Shown: positions 1-12,239 of the stretch, one piece after another
How the letters are laid out: each line of letters starts with the position of its first letter
Numbering within the stretch: position 1 is the first letter of the stretch
Origin: Rhineura floridana
Taxonomy: Eukaryota; Chordata; Lepidosauria; Squamata; Rhineuridae
DNA: 64,000 bases
Assembly: GCF_030035675.1 (NCBI RefSeq)
Contig: NC_084480.1
Location: forward strand, 118,171,238 to 118,235,237
Reading direction: 5' to 3'
Made by a program: the position numbers and the translations under genes
The notes under the pieces: model-generated
What the model saw: only the letters and a program-made list of their open reading frames with translations
Database searches by the model: none
What the model was told of the DNA's origin: nothing

Positions 1-1326
1 TAGGGAGGCTCAGTGTCAGCCCCCAGCATAGTGAGGTGTTTGCAGCAGGGCCCACAGGGTTGCCTGGTGCCACTTGGAGGGAGGGTTGAGCCAAATCCCA
101 CTGAAGGCATCTTAATGCCTGGTGTCAGCCGCTCTTCTTCTTTTGCTGCTCCAGTACAGTAGCAGCTGAAGCCTGGACGAGACAGCTAATCAATCTTTCC
201 ACCACATCAATCAGAAATGTCTGAAAAACATGTTTTCAAACTGCATGTTGTTTTTCTAAAGTTAATTCTTCCGTGCCGTATAGCAACAGCAGTTTAAAGC
301 AGTTTATTAACCTGTGTGAGGCCTTTCTCTGCGTGAGGCCTTGTGAGGTGAAGCGGGTGGTGACCAGGGAAAGGACCTGCTTAGTGGTGGTGCCCCAATT
401 ATGGGAATTATGGGAAAGTAAATATTTCCCACTTTACTAATTCTTATGGATGTTTCCCCCCTCAGCATCTAGCAGGTCTAAAAATGAGCTTACAGGTCAA
501 ATGAAATCTGATGTGCAGCAACTATCTCCCTTTAAAAAGGATTATCCATTTGGTTGCCAGTCATTTGAAGCAACTTTCCCCCCTTGTCATTTGGAATTTC
601 TGGGTTACTCTTTTAACTCTGTAATCATATAATCTACTATATATTTTTGGAAAGTTGTTTGTTTGCTATGCATTTGGACACCTCTCAAGATATCACAACC
701 AAATTTTGCACAATGGCTCCTGAGATCAAGGAGCAGCTTTTCATCTATTATTGGATTCAGTTGGATGTCATTTCGAATCAAAATGGTGGACTTGAACCTT
801 TCAACATTGCACTGATTTTAACCAGTGATTTCAAAACTGGACCGGTTCTTTTGGTTTCTAACAATTCCCAAACAATGCTGGTAGTGCTATATAATACTCC
901 AGAGCTGACCTTATTGTAGGGTGGCCACATGTTCTACTTTACAGAGGGCAGTCCTCTGTTTGTAGGAGTCCTCTATTAAAGGTGTCCAGTCCAAGTCTGA
1001 TTTAAGAGAAAGACCCATAAGAAGGGAGAGAAGGAGGGGTCTTGAAGTTGCCCATCAGCTGGCTGAACAAGCACACAGGCCACCTGGTCATAGTTTTCTC
1101 TGTTAAGGTGAGATGGATTGCATTTCTATTTAATTCATAATTATTATTTTTAAATGAGAATCTATGCATGCAAATTAGAAGGTCTACATTCTTGGTGACG
1201 CATTTCCTCTTTTTTGGCACTGTTTAAGTGTTAAGCAAGCACTGGAAGGGAAGGGGGTTAAAGGCAATTCCTTACTAATATCAGCCATGCAGTGTCTCCA
1301 CGGCACAGCTTTTGGCACACCAGGGC
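1..1326. other. Intergenic, nothing recognised
   Basis: No exon or repeat family was recognised. Short open frames show no conserved motif. Confidence 0.5.
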
Positions 1327-1446
1327 AGGATTAGCCAACATGCTGCCCTCCAGATGTTGTACTAAAACTCCCATACTCCCTGATCATTGGCCATGCTGGC
1401 TGGGACTGCTGAGAGTTGTACACCACTTGGAGGGCATCATGTTGGA
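1327..1446. repeat. Palindromic repeat, family A (MITE-like)
   Basis: Contains CCCTCCAGATGTTG ... CATTGGCCATGCTGGCTGGG ... ACTTGGAGGGCATCATG. The ends are inverted repeats of each other. At least six related copies occur in the window. Probably a non-autonomous DNA transposon. Confidence 0.65.
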
Positions 1447-1870
1447 TATCCTGGCTCCACCGCTCCGTTACACGGTATCGGCACAGGCAGTCTGGACCGC
1501 TTGGCTCAATGTCTCATGGAAGATGCCTGGCAGCAACCAGAGCGGCTGGAGCCCCAGCAAGAATGGTGTCTACAGGCAGGACTTGCCCCTGCGGTGAGTG
1601 GCCGGTGTGCTGGTGCTGCTGGAAGGGCTCAACGCCATCAACACCTGCAATCCTCTCACCAACTTCAGCCTCCCAGCCGGTGACACTATCGCAGGTACAC
1701 CATGGCTTGCCCTCATCCAGCAGGGCAGCGGGTGCACCTTCTCTGAGAAGATCTATGTGGCTGCCAAGCGGGGGGCCACTGCCGCTGCCATTTACAACTA
1801 TGGCAGCAGGATGGGGAATGACATCCAGGCCATGACCCACCCTGCTTCTGCAGGACCGGCTAGCACTGGG
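1439..1870 (+). pseudogene. RNF128 (GRAIL)-like protease-associated-domain fragment, pseudogene
   Basis: In one frame the sequence reads AVWTAWLNVSWKMPG from 1487, then GVYRQDLPL. After an in-frame TGA at 1595-1597 the same frame resumes with VAGVLVLLEGLNAINTCNP, PWLALIQQGSGCTFSEKIY and AIYNYGSR...MTHPA. These segments follow the N-terminal half of RNF128, a transmembrane E3 ubiquitin ligase whose protease-associated domain lies in the endosomal lumen. Similarity stops near 1860. The transmembrane helix and RING finger are absent, so only a first-exon-sized piece is present. The internal stop and truncation make a functional product unlikely. It is GC-rich in AT-rich surroundings, preceded by a palindromic repeat and followed by a LINE 3' tail. 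It could be a partial retrocopy or a duplicated exon; an intact relative such as ZNRF4 or RNF13 as source is less likely given the AVWTA and GVYRQD matches. Confidence 0.7.
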
Positions 1871-2040
1871 GAAAGCTTACTCGTATTTTGCCATCAGAGA
1901 AGCTGATCAGAAGTTCAACTGAAGGTGTTGGACTTGCAAGCAATGAAGGAAAGAGAGAGAACCAACTCACAGCTTCATTGGGGGCAGCCTGAGATGTTTC
2001 TGCCACTCCAGGTGCCTGCACCACCCTGTATTTTCACTGG

Positions 2041-2205
2041 AAGCTGTAATCACTGTTTTTAAAATAATGTTATTTGCTATTCAATTTTTGTAAACTGTAT
2101 TGTTTTATTGATGTATTTCTATATTTGTATTTTTCTTGTAAGCCGCCTTGAGGGCCTTTTGGCCATAAGGCGGGGTATAAATAAACTATCATCGTCATAA
2201 TCCTT
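2041..2205 (+). mobile_element. LINE 3' end (CR1/L2-like tail)
   Basis: The stretch is T-rich, then has a hairpin-like GCCGCCTTGAG ... AAGGCGGGGTATAAATAAA and a short microsatellite tail. This is the hallmark of 3' ends of CR1/L2-clade LINEs and of SINEs that borrow them in reptiles. No coding part is visible next to it; the RNF128-like fragment lies just upstream. Confidence 0.6.
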
Positions 2206-3759
2206 GCTCAAGGCTCTATTCTTCACACATTTTGAATTTTATATGTACATCTGTTTGGGGCCCATAAGCGCACCTGGAATTTTGAGACTGCCATGTGCAC
2301 CACCCCTGTGACTCCTTCTATTCCCCACCTTTGGATCGCTATTACTACCTAGAGAGAGTGAGAGAGCACACTCTCTTTCGCTCAGTTTGCTTTTTCATGG
2401 GGTATGGGCAAAAGTCAGATCAATTAAGACAGATCTTGAATTTGAGTGATTTTACATGAGGTCCTCTAAAAAACCACCATCAAATTAAAGCTTATGTTGG
2501 TAGACAGAATTGAAATATAGCCATCCTTTGAAATTTGCACATATGGGAATTTTGTGATGCAGTTCTCTAACCAATGTTCGCAACAATGCATATATTAGGG
2601 GAGAGTGTGCATGCAAAATAACATAAAAACATCTGTTATATTAAGAGAAAATGCTTGCAAACATGTGTATAGTAATCAAAACTTCATACAAAATGTGTTT
2701 ATTAGGAGAAATTTGCACTAAAATGCTGAAGAATTTTCGTGAGGGTTTAAAAAAATCATTTTTGCAAATTGCAAAAATCCAGAGAAATGGATTTAAGAGT
2801 GGGAAAATGAGAGGAACAAAATTGACAGATCCGTCCATCCCTAATCCAAATTACAGATTCTCATGGATCTTCCTTACACAGGATGACAAAAACAAAAACC
2901 CACCAACAAATTATAGAAAACATTTCTGGACCCAGAGAAAACCTATGATTTGACAGTGACTTTGAGGATATCCCTTGTAAAAATTATGAAGATTCATAAG
3001 GTTCTGCACCTCTGTTCCATGTTTTTTGTGCTGGATGTATGATTTTTATGAATCAGTCACCGGAGACAATAGAGACAGATGTGATCTGTGATGGTGGTAG
3101 GGAAGACCAGAGAACAAATTATGCTGTTTCTGTTTTACTGCAACTGGCATCTGTAATTGTACATATGTCTTCTGTCTCTGGTCCTTCACGCTAACCTCCC
3201 TATTCCTGCAGCACTCCACTTTCTACTCCCCCCAGTCACCCCATTTTCCTCCCCACCTGTCTCTTCACCTACCTTCTGCTTTCTTTTGAGTTTCTCAAGA
3301 GCTAATTCCAGTCTTGAAAAGCCCAAAGAGCTGAAAGTGGGCGAGAGCATTCCACTTCTTCATTCAGCTGAAGGTAACTCTCCTCGCCACCTCATGACAA
3401 AGGGGACATTGAGTGGGGGTGGGGCTCAGGGACATCATGGGTGCTAGAGGAAGTCCTCAAGGGCACCATTGTGCTGGCCTGGCAGGCATCACATTGTCAA
3501 CTTCAGGGTTAATGTCTGAATACAGGTGCTTGAAAACATGTGTATTATAGGGATACAGTTGTCAGAGATCCAGGATGGCTATGGCTTCCTTGTGAGAATT
3601 TTCAGTTGGTTGCAAACTCTCTCGGTTGATATAACTTATGAAATGCTGTTTAGAGACTTGAGAGTGCAAGCGTTTGCATGTTTATTTAGAAGCAAAACCC
3701 ACTGTGTTTAATACAGCTCACTCCCTAGTTAGTGTATTTAGGATTGCAGCTTTAACTAT
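2206..3759. other. Intergenic, nothing recognised
   Basis: AT-rich unique-looking sequence with an AG-rich patch near 2350. A 100-codon frame at 2651-2953 is low-complexity and judged non-coding. Confidence 0.5.
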
Positions 3760-4080
3760 AGGCCCGATTTGCGCTATAAATCTAAAGCAGTATAATACCA
3801 CTTTAACAGCCATGGCTTCCCCTGATGAATCCTGGGAATCCTAGTTTGTTAAGGGTGCTGAGAGGAGATCCCTGTTCCAGTTACAGAGCTGCAATTCTCA
3901 GAGCAACAACCAATCCCTCTTCCCAGGGAGCTCTGGAAACTGTAGCTCTGTGAAAGGAATTGGGGGTCCCCTAACAACTCTCAGCATCCTTAGCAACTAC
4001 AGTGCCCCGGTTCTTTGTAGGAAGTCATGGATGTTTAAAGTGGTATAATACTGCTTTAAATGTATAGCACAGGTGGGACC
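3760..4080. mobile_element. Non-autonomous DNA transposon with about 58-bp terminal inverted repeats
   Basis: The left end contains GCGCTATAAATCTAAAGCAG followed by TATAATACCACTTTAA and CCATGGCTTC. The right end has the reverse complement: GAAGTCATGGATGTTTAAAG, TGGTATAATACTGCTTTAAA and GTATAGCACAGGTGGG. About 58 bases pair end to end. The interior has no coding potential. The layout fits a hAT-like MITE. No target duplication was found by eye. Confidence 0.7.
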
Positions 4081-4810
4081 TAATTAACACCCTGGGGAGG
4101 GTTTCCTCCAGTCTTGTTGGGCATTGGGAGGAAGAACATCTTGCGTGCTTTGCTTCATCTCATCCATCCCGACAAAGTCAGGAGATTGGGCGGGAATGGC
4201 TATTCCTGGCTCTGTGTTTATGTTTGTGGGAGGGTCCCACTTGCTTTTCTCATCTTAACAACTGGATGCAGAAGGTCACATCGCAGTAGGACTGGCACTC
4301 ACTCTTCCAGTACAGTTTAAGTCACATTGAATTACTTTCCTGATGGCACAGACCGTGAGGCCATCTCCATTAAATGAAGGCATGACCAGGGGGGCTGACT
4401 TTTTTTTCTTTTTCCTCATCAACTTGAATAAGCAAAAGGTGTTCTTGTGAACAAGCTGGCTTTGAAAAACTGCTGGCATGTGGACTATGAGAACACAATT
4501 AAAAGTTGCAGTAAAAATTGACAGATCTCTGCGTCAAAAGCAGAAAATACATTACAATCCCAATCAAATGATAAAATAAAATATCTTAAATGTTCTACAA
4601 CTATGGATTAAAATTCACTGGATTTAATGACTTAGAATGCAAGCCTGAACATCTGAAGTTCTACCTGAGACTGAACTGCTTATGGTACTGCTATTGATGC
4701 AGTTCAGCATAGGGTATGTCAAAGGGACAAACTCCTTTTTACCCTGGCAGCACCAGGCTGTCCACTTCTAAAGGCTTTGTTTAGAAAATTCTTTCTTTTT
4801 AGATCACCCC

Positions 4811-4925
4811 CCGTGTGTTGCCCTCTAGGTGTTTTGGACAGTAATTTCCATCATCTCTTACCATTGGCCAAGCTGGTTGGGGCTGATAGTCCAAAACATC
4901 TGGAGGGCACCAGATTAGGCAAGAT
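4811..4925. repeat. Palindromic repeat, family A (MITE-like)
   Basis: Diverged copy with GCCCTCTAGGTGTTTTGGAC, CATTGGCCAAGCTGGTTGGG and AACATCTGGAGGGCACCAG. Confidence 0.6.
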
Positions 4926-5027
4926 GGCAGCAGTGAGGTTTGAACTGTGGACACAGGAAGTTGCCGTATACTATACTATACATATACTACACTATCTAGC
5001 ACAGTACTCCTCCAGACAGTCAGCAGC

Positions 5028-5132
5028 TCTTTAGGCTCGCAGGCAGAGGCCTTTCCCATCACTTCCTACAGATTGTTTTAACTAGAGATGCCAGGAACCT
5101 GGGACCTTCAGCCGGCAAAGCAGGGACTTCCC
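5028..5132 (-). repeat. tRNA-related SINE fragment (reverse orientation)
   Basis: Contains GCAGAGGCCTTTCCCATCAC and GAACCTGGGACCTTCAGC. The reverse complement of the latter resembles the B-box region of a tRNA (GGTCCCAGGTTC). Same family as the copies at 13.4, 18.0 and 61.2 kb. Confidence 0.5.
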
Positions 5133-5264
5133 ACTGAAAACTAATCTCTCCCCTAGGGGACACACTACACTAGCTCTTTGTATTGCTACGTAATACAGCT
5201 TTTCTTGCCCTAGATTTTTCAGTGCAGGAGGAGGAAGTGGCTGTGCAGCAAGTGTCATGGTGAA

Positions 5265-5345
5265 GCATTCCTTCCTATACAGTTACACAGAAGTAAGTCC
5301 CACTGAAATCAGTTAGGCTTACTTGTGAGTAGACAGTTCAAGTAA
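5265..5345. repeat. Palindromic repeat, family B, partial
   Basis: Contains AGAAGTAAGTCCCACTGAAA and GGCTTACTTGTGAGTAGACA, the core of the family seen complete at 60638-60744. Confidence 0.5.
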
Positions 5346-5835
5346 AGAGCTACAGGTTACAGCAATAAGCATCTGAACATGCACAAAGAGGGTGGCAACT
5401 TATGCTTAGTCATGCCGATCGCACATGTTTACATACTGCAAATTAACTCGTCGGCAATCTCAGTTTGAATTATGAGGCTATTACAGTTTGCTAGAGAGAG
5501 AAAGAGGGAGGGAGAGAGACCCAGGCTTGGTACGCATCTGGTCATTTTCAAACCTATCATATTCGACCTCCAAACTGACCAATTAGGAGTTTTGTCGGCA
5601 TCACTGATAAATTCATATCACTTTTACTATACATTGGCATCACACTGGCAACACCAGTATCAAGTTGCTTGGAGTAAGAGCCAAAACCTGATACAGTATT
5701 AAAGCCCATTTTTACAAAACCCACTTGATGAAGTGCCAAGTACCTTTCACACCGCATATGTTATTAATTAAAAAACATGTTAAAATGCCAATAGTTTGCT
5801 CCACCATGAAATGAATGAGGTTTTTACAAAAAGGT

Positions 5836-5940
5836 CATCAGATGTTGTTAGACTGTAGTTACCATTCCTGCTGACCACTTGCCATGCTGCCTGGGGTTGA
5901 TGGGAATCCAACATCCGAAGGACTACCGTACAGATTAGTC
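5836..5940. repeat. Palindromic repeat, family A (MITE-like), diverged
   Basis: Diverged copy: ATCAGATGTTGTTAGACTG ... GCCATGCTGCCTGGGGTTGA ... CCAACATCCGAAGGAC. Confidence 0.55.
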
Positions 5941-5984
5941 ACCTCTCTCTGGCTACACTGGTTGCTGGTCCATTTCTTTTCTTT

Positions 5985-6125
5985 TCAACTTTTTATTTAA
6001 TTTCCATATGCTATGTACAGGCAAGTCACTGATATCCAGTGCAGGGAAGCAATGCAATGAGCATACAGAGGAAAATAGTGTAACAATGATAATCCAACAT
6101 CTATAAGCAGAAAATAACAATAGGA
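5985..6125 (-). repeat. Possible L1-like LINE 3' end (reverse orientation)
   Basis: Starts with a T-rich run (AACTTTTTATTTAATTT, a poly-A tail on the minus strand) and continues with low-complexity A-rich sequence typical of an L1 3' end. No coding evidence. Confidence 0.3.
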
Positions 6126-6234
6126 ACAAACATCCCTCCCCCCCATTCCCTTAGAATCCACCTGGATAGACTTTGGGACCGAGATATCTCAAGGAAAGCT
6201 TGTTCTCACTTCAGCTTGCCCATACATTCATTTA

Positions 6235-6590
6235 ATAATGGGAGGTGCTCCTCTGGATGCCCCTCCTGTCTGAGGGGAAGTGGCAGGCAGTGGAGATGTG
6301 GCCTTTTCAGTAGTGGCATCTTGTCTACAGAATGCCCTCCTCAGAGAGATTTGCCTGGTGCCTACTTTGCTATCCTTTCAGTGGCAGGAAATGACATTGT
6401 TGTTCTCCAAAGCTTTTTTGTTTTGAGTTTTTAAGCTATTTTTGACTGGCTGTTTTTATCTGTTGGTCTTTATTTTATTTATATTATATGTGATTTGCAT
6501 GAATAATAATGTCATTTTGTTTTCTTGTGAACAACCCTGAGAGCCACTGGCTGAAGGGCAGTATATCAATGTATAAAATAAATAAATCAG
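6235..6590 (+). mobile_element. L2/CR1-type LINE fragment, 3' end
   Basis: The 5' part resembles the C-terminus of the reverse-transcriptase ORF of this clade (a region reading like TECPPQRDLPGAYFAILS, related to WNALP-type motifs). A T-rich 3' UTR follows, ending CCCTGAGAGCCACTGGCTGA, GGGCAGTATATCAATG and an AAATAAAT tail. Strongly 5' truncated and degraded. Confidence 0.55.
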
Positions 6591-8620
6591 TCTATATTTG
6601 GTGCCAGTGAGAAACTTGACCGCAGAATGTGTGTGTGTATGCACAAGCGTGCACACGCCCACACACATATTCGTGTGTGCGTGAGTCACCTAGAACAGTC
6701 TCTGGAGCTGTGACAGAGACAAAGTTATGAAATGCTCCTAAACTGTAAGCTGATCTCTATATGTGATCATGCTTCTCCTCAGCTGCAGCTATAACCAGAG
6801 ACATGTTACATTCCGCCTTGCTTGTCTTAAAGCAAAGTGACACACAGAGAGCTAAAATGGTGCACTTTTGCTTACACTTACTACGGTAAGGGGTTAATGG
6901 TGCCTGCTGCTCAGTCCTCTGCTCTTTGGCTGATCACTCTTGTGGAACAGGGCAGGGGTGAGGCACCAACATCGACACTGTGCACTGACACAAGGGCTAA
7001 TGCTTATTCACTCTGCCATTCCTTGTTCTCCTTTTAAGATAGGTTATAGCTAAAGGTCAAGGGAGAGCCACTGTCTTATTTCCCCCCCCCCCCGCTCTCT
7101 GAAACAAAAATCAATTGAAGGACCTAGAACACAATAAGTTATGTTACAGCGCTATCATCGTGTGTGTATTCCCATTGGAGACCTATCAGTGTGAGCTAGC
7201 ACTGTTGGGAAATCTCTCCAGCTGTCCCAGCTAATCAATACCTTTGTTCATTATACTGTCTCTGATAGATATGGATAATGATTGGGCAAGCATAAGTCAG
7301 GTGACTAGAAATAACTGCACCTTGTGAACAATCAATACAATCCCCCCGCCCCAGTATTACTTCAGGCCATTGAACATTCCCTTCCTCCCCCTTTTCCAAC
7401 ATATTCTCACATTTGTTGATAGATCAACGTCACTGTAGGAGCAGCTTTATTAAACTAGTGGCACTTAATCAACTGTCATATTGTCAACCCACACAGAGTG
7501 AATGAGCAGACAGGAAGTGTTCAAGTAGCCCAATGTATATGCACCTTTTGGCTATTGCCCAGACCGTTAAGCACAGCCCTGTACCACAAGCTGTCTTTAT
7601 GGGTGCCTGCTAATCTCCCTGCTCCTGCTATATAAAACCCCTTTTAAAAAAAACCAAACCCACAAAGGTGTTTCAGGGGAATTCATGCCAATTATAAACA
7701 TGTTACAGCAGTTGAAAAGACTGTAAGTGTGCCTGGTTTCCTTGCAGAACGGTACTAACACATTTATGGCACTGAATATCATAGGATGACAGGTATATGT
7801 CTAAATATTAGTGATCATCTTACTCAACATTGCTTAGCTTTTCATCTGGTCCCCAAGAAAAAAGAAAGAAAAATGGGGCAATCAGATGATCAATACGTGC
7901 AACTAATGTAAATGTGCGTCTGCATCATTGCATTGTAACCTGGGTCCAACGGGACTGACTGGATTCGTCTTTTGAATCAAATTACAACATACATAGTAGT
8001 GGGAGCAGAAACAAGGCAGGCGATTATAGTGAAAGAACACCTAGAAACATTTGCATCAACTGGAATACGGCACCTAGCCAGTGCTGATGGACATCTGAAA
8101 TTTCATAACAGCAACTCCTCATTTCAGTAGAAAACACCCCACTTGAACCAAAATCTGAGAAAAGCTCTAAAATATCTTTATCAGGCCAGCCAAAATATCA
8201 CAAAATAGTCGTGCAGAATTTTTCATCAGGCTAGATAGTAAATAGAGCAATGGGGTGGGGTAGAGTGGGGAGGACTTGTTGGTGATGAAGCCATGGAGTC
8301 TGAATTTGGCCACAGTGTTAAGATGGAATGGGGAAGGAGATAGCATTCAAATGAGGCTCTTTGGGACACTGTGGAGGTTTCAAGTTGCACCAAGGCCTGT
8401 TGGGAACAAGAAGTATAACAATGGCTGATCTCTGAAAACACAAGAACTAGAGACAGACCTAGCCAATTCTTGTGTTTTCAGAGATGGGGAACGCTGTCAA
8501 CTTCTGTCAAGCTGGTTGTCTGCATGTGTCACAGGGGTGCTGGATTCAGCTTTTGACACATCACTGCACATGCTCAAGCTGAGAGTGAAAAATGTTTTTG
8601 ATGCAGTTAAAAGTATAAAG
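6591..8620. other. Intergenic with simple repeats
   Basis: Contains GT/CA-rich patches (6628-6685) and a C run (7082-7093). No gene seen. Confidence 0.5.
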
Positions 8621-8762
8621 CAGCCTTCCCCAACCTGATGCCCTCCAGATGCTTTGTACTACAATGACTCCCATCATCCCTGACCATTGGCCATGCTAGC
8701 TAGGGCTGATGAGAGTTGTGGTTCAAAACACCTGGAGAGCATGAAAGACCTGGAGACTGCTG
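8621..8762. repeat. Palindromic repeat, family A (MITE-like), near full length
   Basis: Begins CAGCCTTCCCCAACCTGATG and ends with the inverted, diverged counterpart (AGACCTGGAGACTGCTG). The centre is CATTGGCCATGCTAGCTAGG. With the 28.8-kb copy it shows that the family carries terminal inverted repeats of the form CAG(T/C)CTTCCCCAACCTGG. Confidence 0.65.
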
Positions 8763-9332
8763 TAAAATGGTGAAGTATGACAAAAATGACATACACAAAA
8801 ACATAGATTATTTCACTCTTTCTGAGGTCTGCTTCACACATTACCTTTGAGAAGCCTCTTCTGTATGGTCCAGATAAAAGTCACTCTGATAGTATGTGAA
8901 TATGTGTAAATGAGTACTCTTGGTCTGAGGTGGGCTCTGATATGGCCACTTTTCACTTTATCCTGACAAATAAATGCTTGTTTTCAATGCATTAATGAAA
9001 TAGCGTGGGAATAAAAAGTGGAGCTCAGTTTGTAAAGTTCATGTTTGAATCAGATTTCAAACAGAGCTCTTGAATTTATACTAAGCTGATTTTAGTAAGC
9101 TAAAGTAGCAACCTCCACAGATGCTGTTAACAACTGTAATGCATGTGCAAAGCAGTGTAAGTGAGAAAAAATGCACTACAATAGGTGTTTGCAAGAGACT
9201 TAAATTTTGGAAAGAGAGAACAGCAGGACAGAAAGCCTGATGACTGATGAAATTTTTTCTGATGTATGTTCTTTAACATAAGAATCCTTGCTGAAATCAC
9301 AAGAAGCATTTGGGCACACTATGGGGAAAATT

Positions 9333-9556
9333 GAGAGCCAGTGTGGTATAGTGGTTAGAGTGTTGGACTATGACCTGGGAGACCAGGGTTCGAATCCCCA
9401 CACAGCCATGAAGCTCAGTGTGTGACCTTGGGCGTATCACTGCCTCTCAGCATCAGAGGAAGGCAATGGTAAACCACCTCTGAATACTATCAAAACCCTG
9501 TTCATAGGGTCGCCATAAGTCAGAATTGACTTGAAGGCAGTCCATTTCCATTTTCC
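9333..9556 (+). mobile_element. Sauria-type SINE (tRNA-derived, Bov-B-like 3' end) with target duplication
   Basis: A pol III A-box-like head (AGTGTGGTATAGTGGTTAGA) and a B box (GGTTCGAATCC at 9387-9397) show tRNA origin. The tail AGGGTCGCCATAAGTCAGAA followed by TTGACTTGAAGGCA is the Bov-B LINE 3' end that such SINEs use for retrotransposition. A 12-bp target duplication flanks it: ATGGGGAAAATT (9321-9332) and ATGGGTAAAATT (9557-9568), 11 of 12 identical. About 224 bp, essentially full length. This is the best evidence for a squamate source. Confidence 0.9.
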
Positions 9557-9825
9557 ATGGGTAAAATTCCATTTACATCCCCCATACCTTTATGTATTTG
9601 CTGTGGAAAGACCCAAATAAATACCAAAAATGCACAAAAATGAAATGTCAGATTAACAAGACTTTTAATTTTTGTTTAAACTAATGGAAAATACTTGTTT
9701 AAGATGCATACAGTATTTATGAACCTACCACTGTCTTGATTATCAGGAACAATGTGATGTATGCTTTTTGATTCCCTTGGCAAGCTGTGTTATTTTTTGG
9801 AGGGGAGGAATTGGCCAAAGTATTT

Positions 9826-9960
9826 CAAGCTTTTTATTTTTTTAATTTTTAAACTTTATTAAGTTTTTAAAATAATTACAACAAAAATAAACTACAATGA
9901 GTTATAGAAACACTTCCGTTTGCTAAACTTAATACACAAAAACCAATTCCTTGGGAAGAT
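9826..9960 (-). repeat. Possible L1-like LINE 3' end (reverse orientation)
   Basis: T-rich start, AACTTTATTAAGTTTTTAAA, followed by A-rich sequence. It resembles the 6.0-kb element in composition only. Confidence 0.25.
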
Positions 9961-11013
9961 TCTTTTCACAGTAAGGTGAGACAATAACTAGGGGGAGTGC
10001 ATACACAAATATATTTCATTGATTCTTCCAAATAAAACAAGCTGTGTTTTATATTGCAGATCCCCATGGCTGAGGCTGAGTGGATGGTGACTAGGATTAT
10101 ACTTGCCAAATAATTTGGCAGTGGTGCAGTTAGGTGATTGTAGATTGTGGATTTAATGGTGACCACTATTTAGATGGTCACGCAGATTACTTCATGTACT
10201 TTTAAACACTACATTTGGGAGCCCTCCTGCTCATTCTTCTGAGTGCGGCCCTGGACATCTGCCCCAAAGTCCTGTGCTGAGAGCACTGCTGTTGCCAGCA
10301 CTTAGTTCTTCCCAATGGATGACCTAACCAGCAGAACAGAGCTGTGACAAGAACTCAGCCTTCCTATTGTGTTTCCTCTGTGTGCTGATTGCCAACAAGC
10401 ATGGTGTGGCTTAATGCTGCCATCAAGCAATTAGTTTCTACATAAGCAGGCAAAAGTGCCATCACCGACAGCATTTCTCAGCTGACCTTTTGTTAAGGAG
10501 TCATCTTGTTACTGTCATCTATCCTGATAGTAGGATAGAGCAGCAGGTGGCAGCCTTGGGCTTCCCAACGATAAATCGAAGCACTCCAGATGGGGCCTTT
10601 CTTCACTGGCTACTACAGATGTGTGAGTGCACACATGCGCGCTTCAGGGAACTTCTCAGGGAAGGCCCAGCTCTTGTACTCAATTTCCCCTTCACAAGGG
10701 ATAAACAGGCAATTACCCATCCTCTTCTAGTTGATGGCCAAGTGCTGAACTTGAAAAGAGACTATTAGTTTGTGTCCCTTCAGGGCCAGCGCAATAAGTA
10801 GCTGGGAGAGCTGGGGCCAGGGAGGAAAGGGTGTAGTCTGCTGTTAGTGTGACAGTTTTGTCAGCAGCATTCGCATTAGTGGAAGGTAATAAAGTGACAA
10901 GCAAGTTATTAGAAAGATATGAGGCAAAATTGAACTGAAGCTTCTTGTTGCTCGCCTCGGCTTTTTCCTTTTTCGTAATGGCCCAGCATTTGTTACAGAT
11001 CGAGCCTTGGCTT

Positions 11014-11047
<34 letters not shown>

Positions 11048-12239
11048 CCCACACACACACACATTTATTCTCTGCAGTAAAGCTCACATGGATTTATTGC
11101 AACACATGTTTTATGACAACTCTAGTACGTCAGAAGTTAAAAACAATACTGCTTCTTTATAATGAACGATTATACTGACAAGGGACAGCTAGTTTATGAA
11201 AACTGCTTTTTTAACCCTTCCACGTCCTGTCCTCAGTGATGATACTAAAACATACAATTGCAATTTTGACAAATGCTTAATTGCTAGCGTGTAACTTCAA
11301 AGAATTTTTTTCCATGTGTGAATCATCCTTCCGGATGTAGCCTGTATGCACAAAAAGGGTTGTGAGGCAGGAAAAACAGCATGTGGCTGTGCTTGTATGG
11401 TGCTCCCAAAATCATGCACGCATGTACTTCCAAACAGATGGCCTGTTTTGTTCACTTTGGGCACATGTGTGGGGAGATGGGTGACTCATTCCAAACACTT
11501 CCTTCCTCCATCCAACAGATTATCAGCCGTATCAATGTCTGTGAGGAGGAGAGAGAAAATATCCTTGCATTCTGTATCCTTCGTGCAGTAACAAAAGAAA
11601 AGGGAGACATAAATAAATCAGCATGGTAGGAGTCCTCTTGATCATGATCTTACCCTCTGTTATGTGGTGTACTTAATATTGTGTGTAGCATTCTGTTCCC
11701 ACAGCCAGGTCTAGAGTCTAGGGAATGTAATTATAATGATAATTTTAATAGGTTTTTTTAAAAAAATTATTGACTAGTCAAATGCTAGCTCCTCTCTTTT
11801 TTCCTCAGTCTAAGGACTGAATGCCATCCCTTAAAAGCCAGCTCAGAGAGAAAGATGCTTAGGCTTGGGTGGGTTTCCACAGAAAAAGATTACCACAGTG
11901 TTGAATCAGCTACCAAGATTATTTCCATACGTGCCCTTGCTGTCTGAACATGCCCTATCCAAAGGATTAAGGGGAAAGTCTTGGCTAGTTTTTGACAGCA
12001 CTATGGGGCATAGGGGAATGGGAAACCAGCCTCTTTGGTAGGTTGAGCCAAAGACATTTAGGGCACAGAACTAACAAAGTCAGAACAAAAGCATAGGCTT
12101 AGATGCAGAGTAGCTCTGCTGTAAATGGAAGTGCTGGAGATGTAAATATGGCTGTTGACTTGGATGGCTAAAAGGCTTTGTCTAAAAGGGTCATTAGACA
12201 ATTTCTTGAAAGATGATAGTTAAATAGCACCTCCAGTAT
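9961..12239. other. Intergenic, nothing recognised beyond the microsatellite
   Basis: Open frames here are either overlaps of the CT/CA microsatellite or lack motifs. Confidence 0.5.
11015..11063. repeat. (CT)n(CA)n microsatellite
   Basis: About 30 bases of CT repeat, a short C run, then CA repeats. Confidence 0.95.

Noticed and set aside
10713-11087. 124-codon frame rich in RERERE
   Set aside because: Produced by translation of the CT/CA microsatellite.
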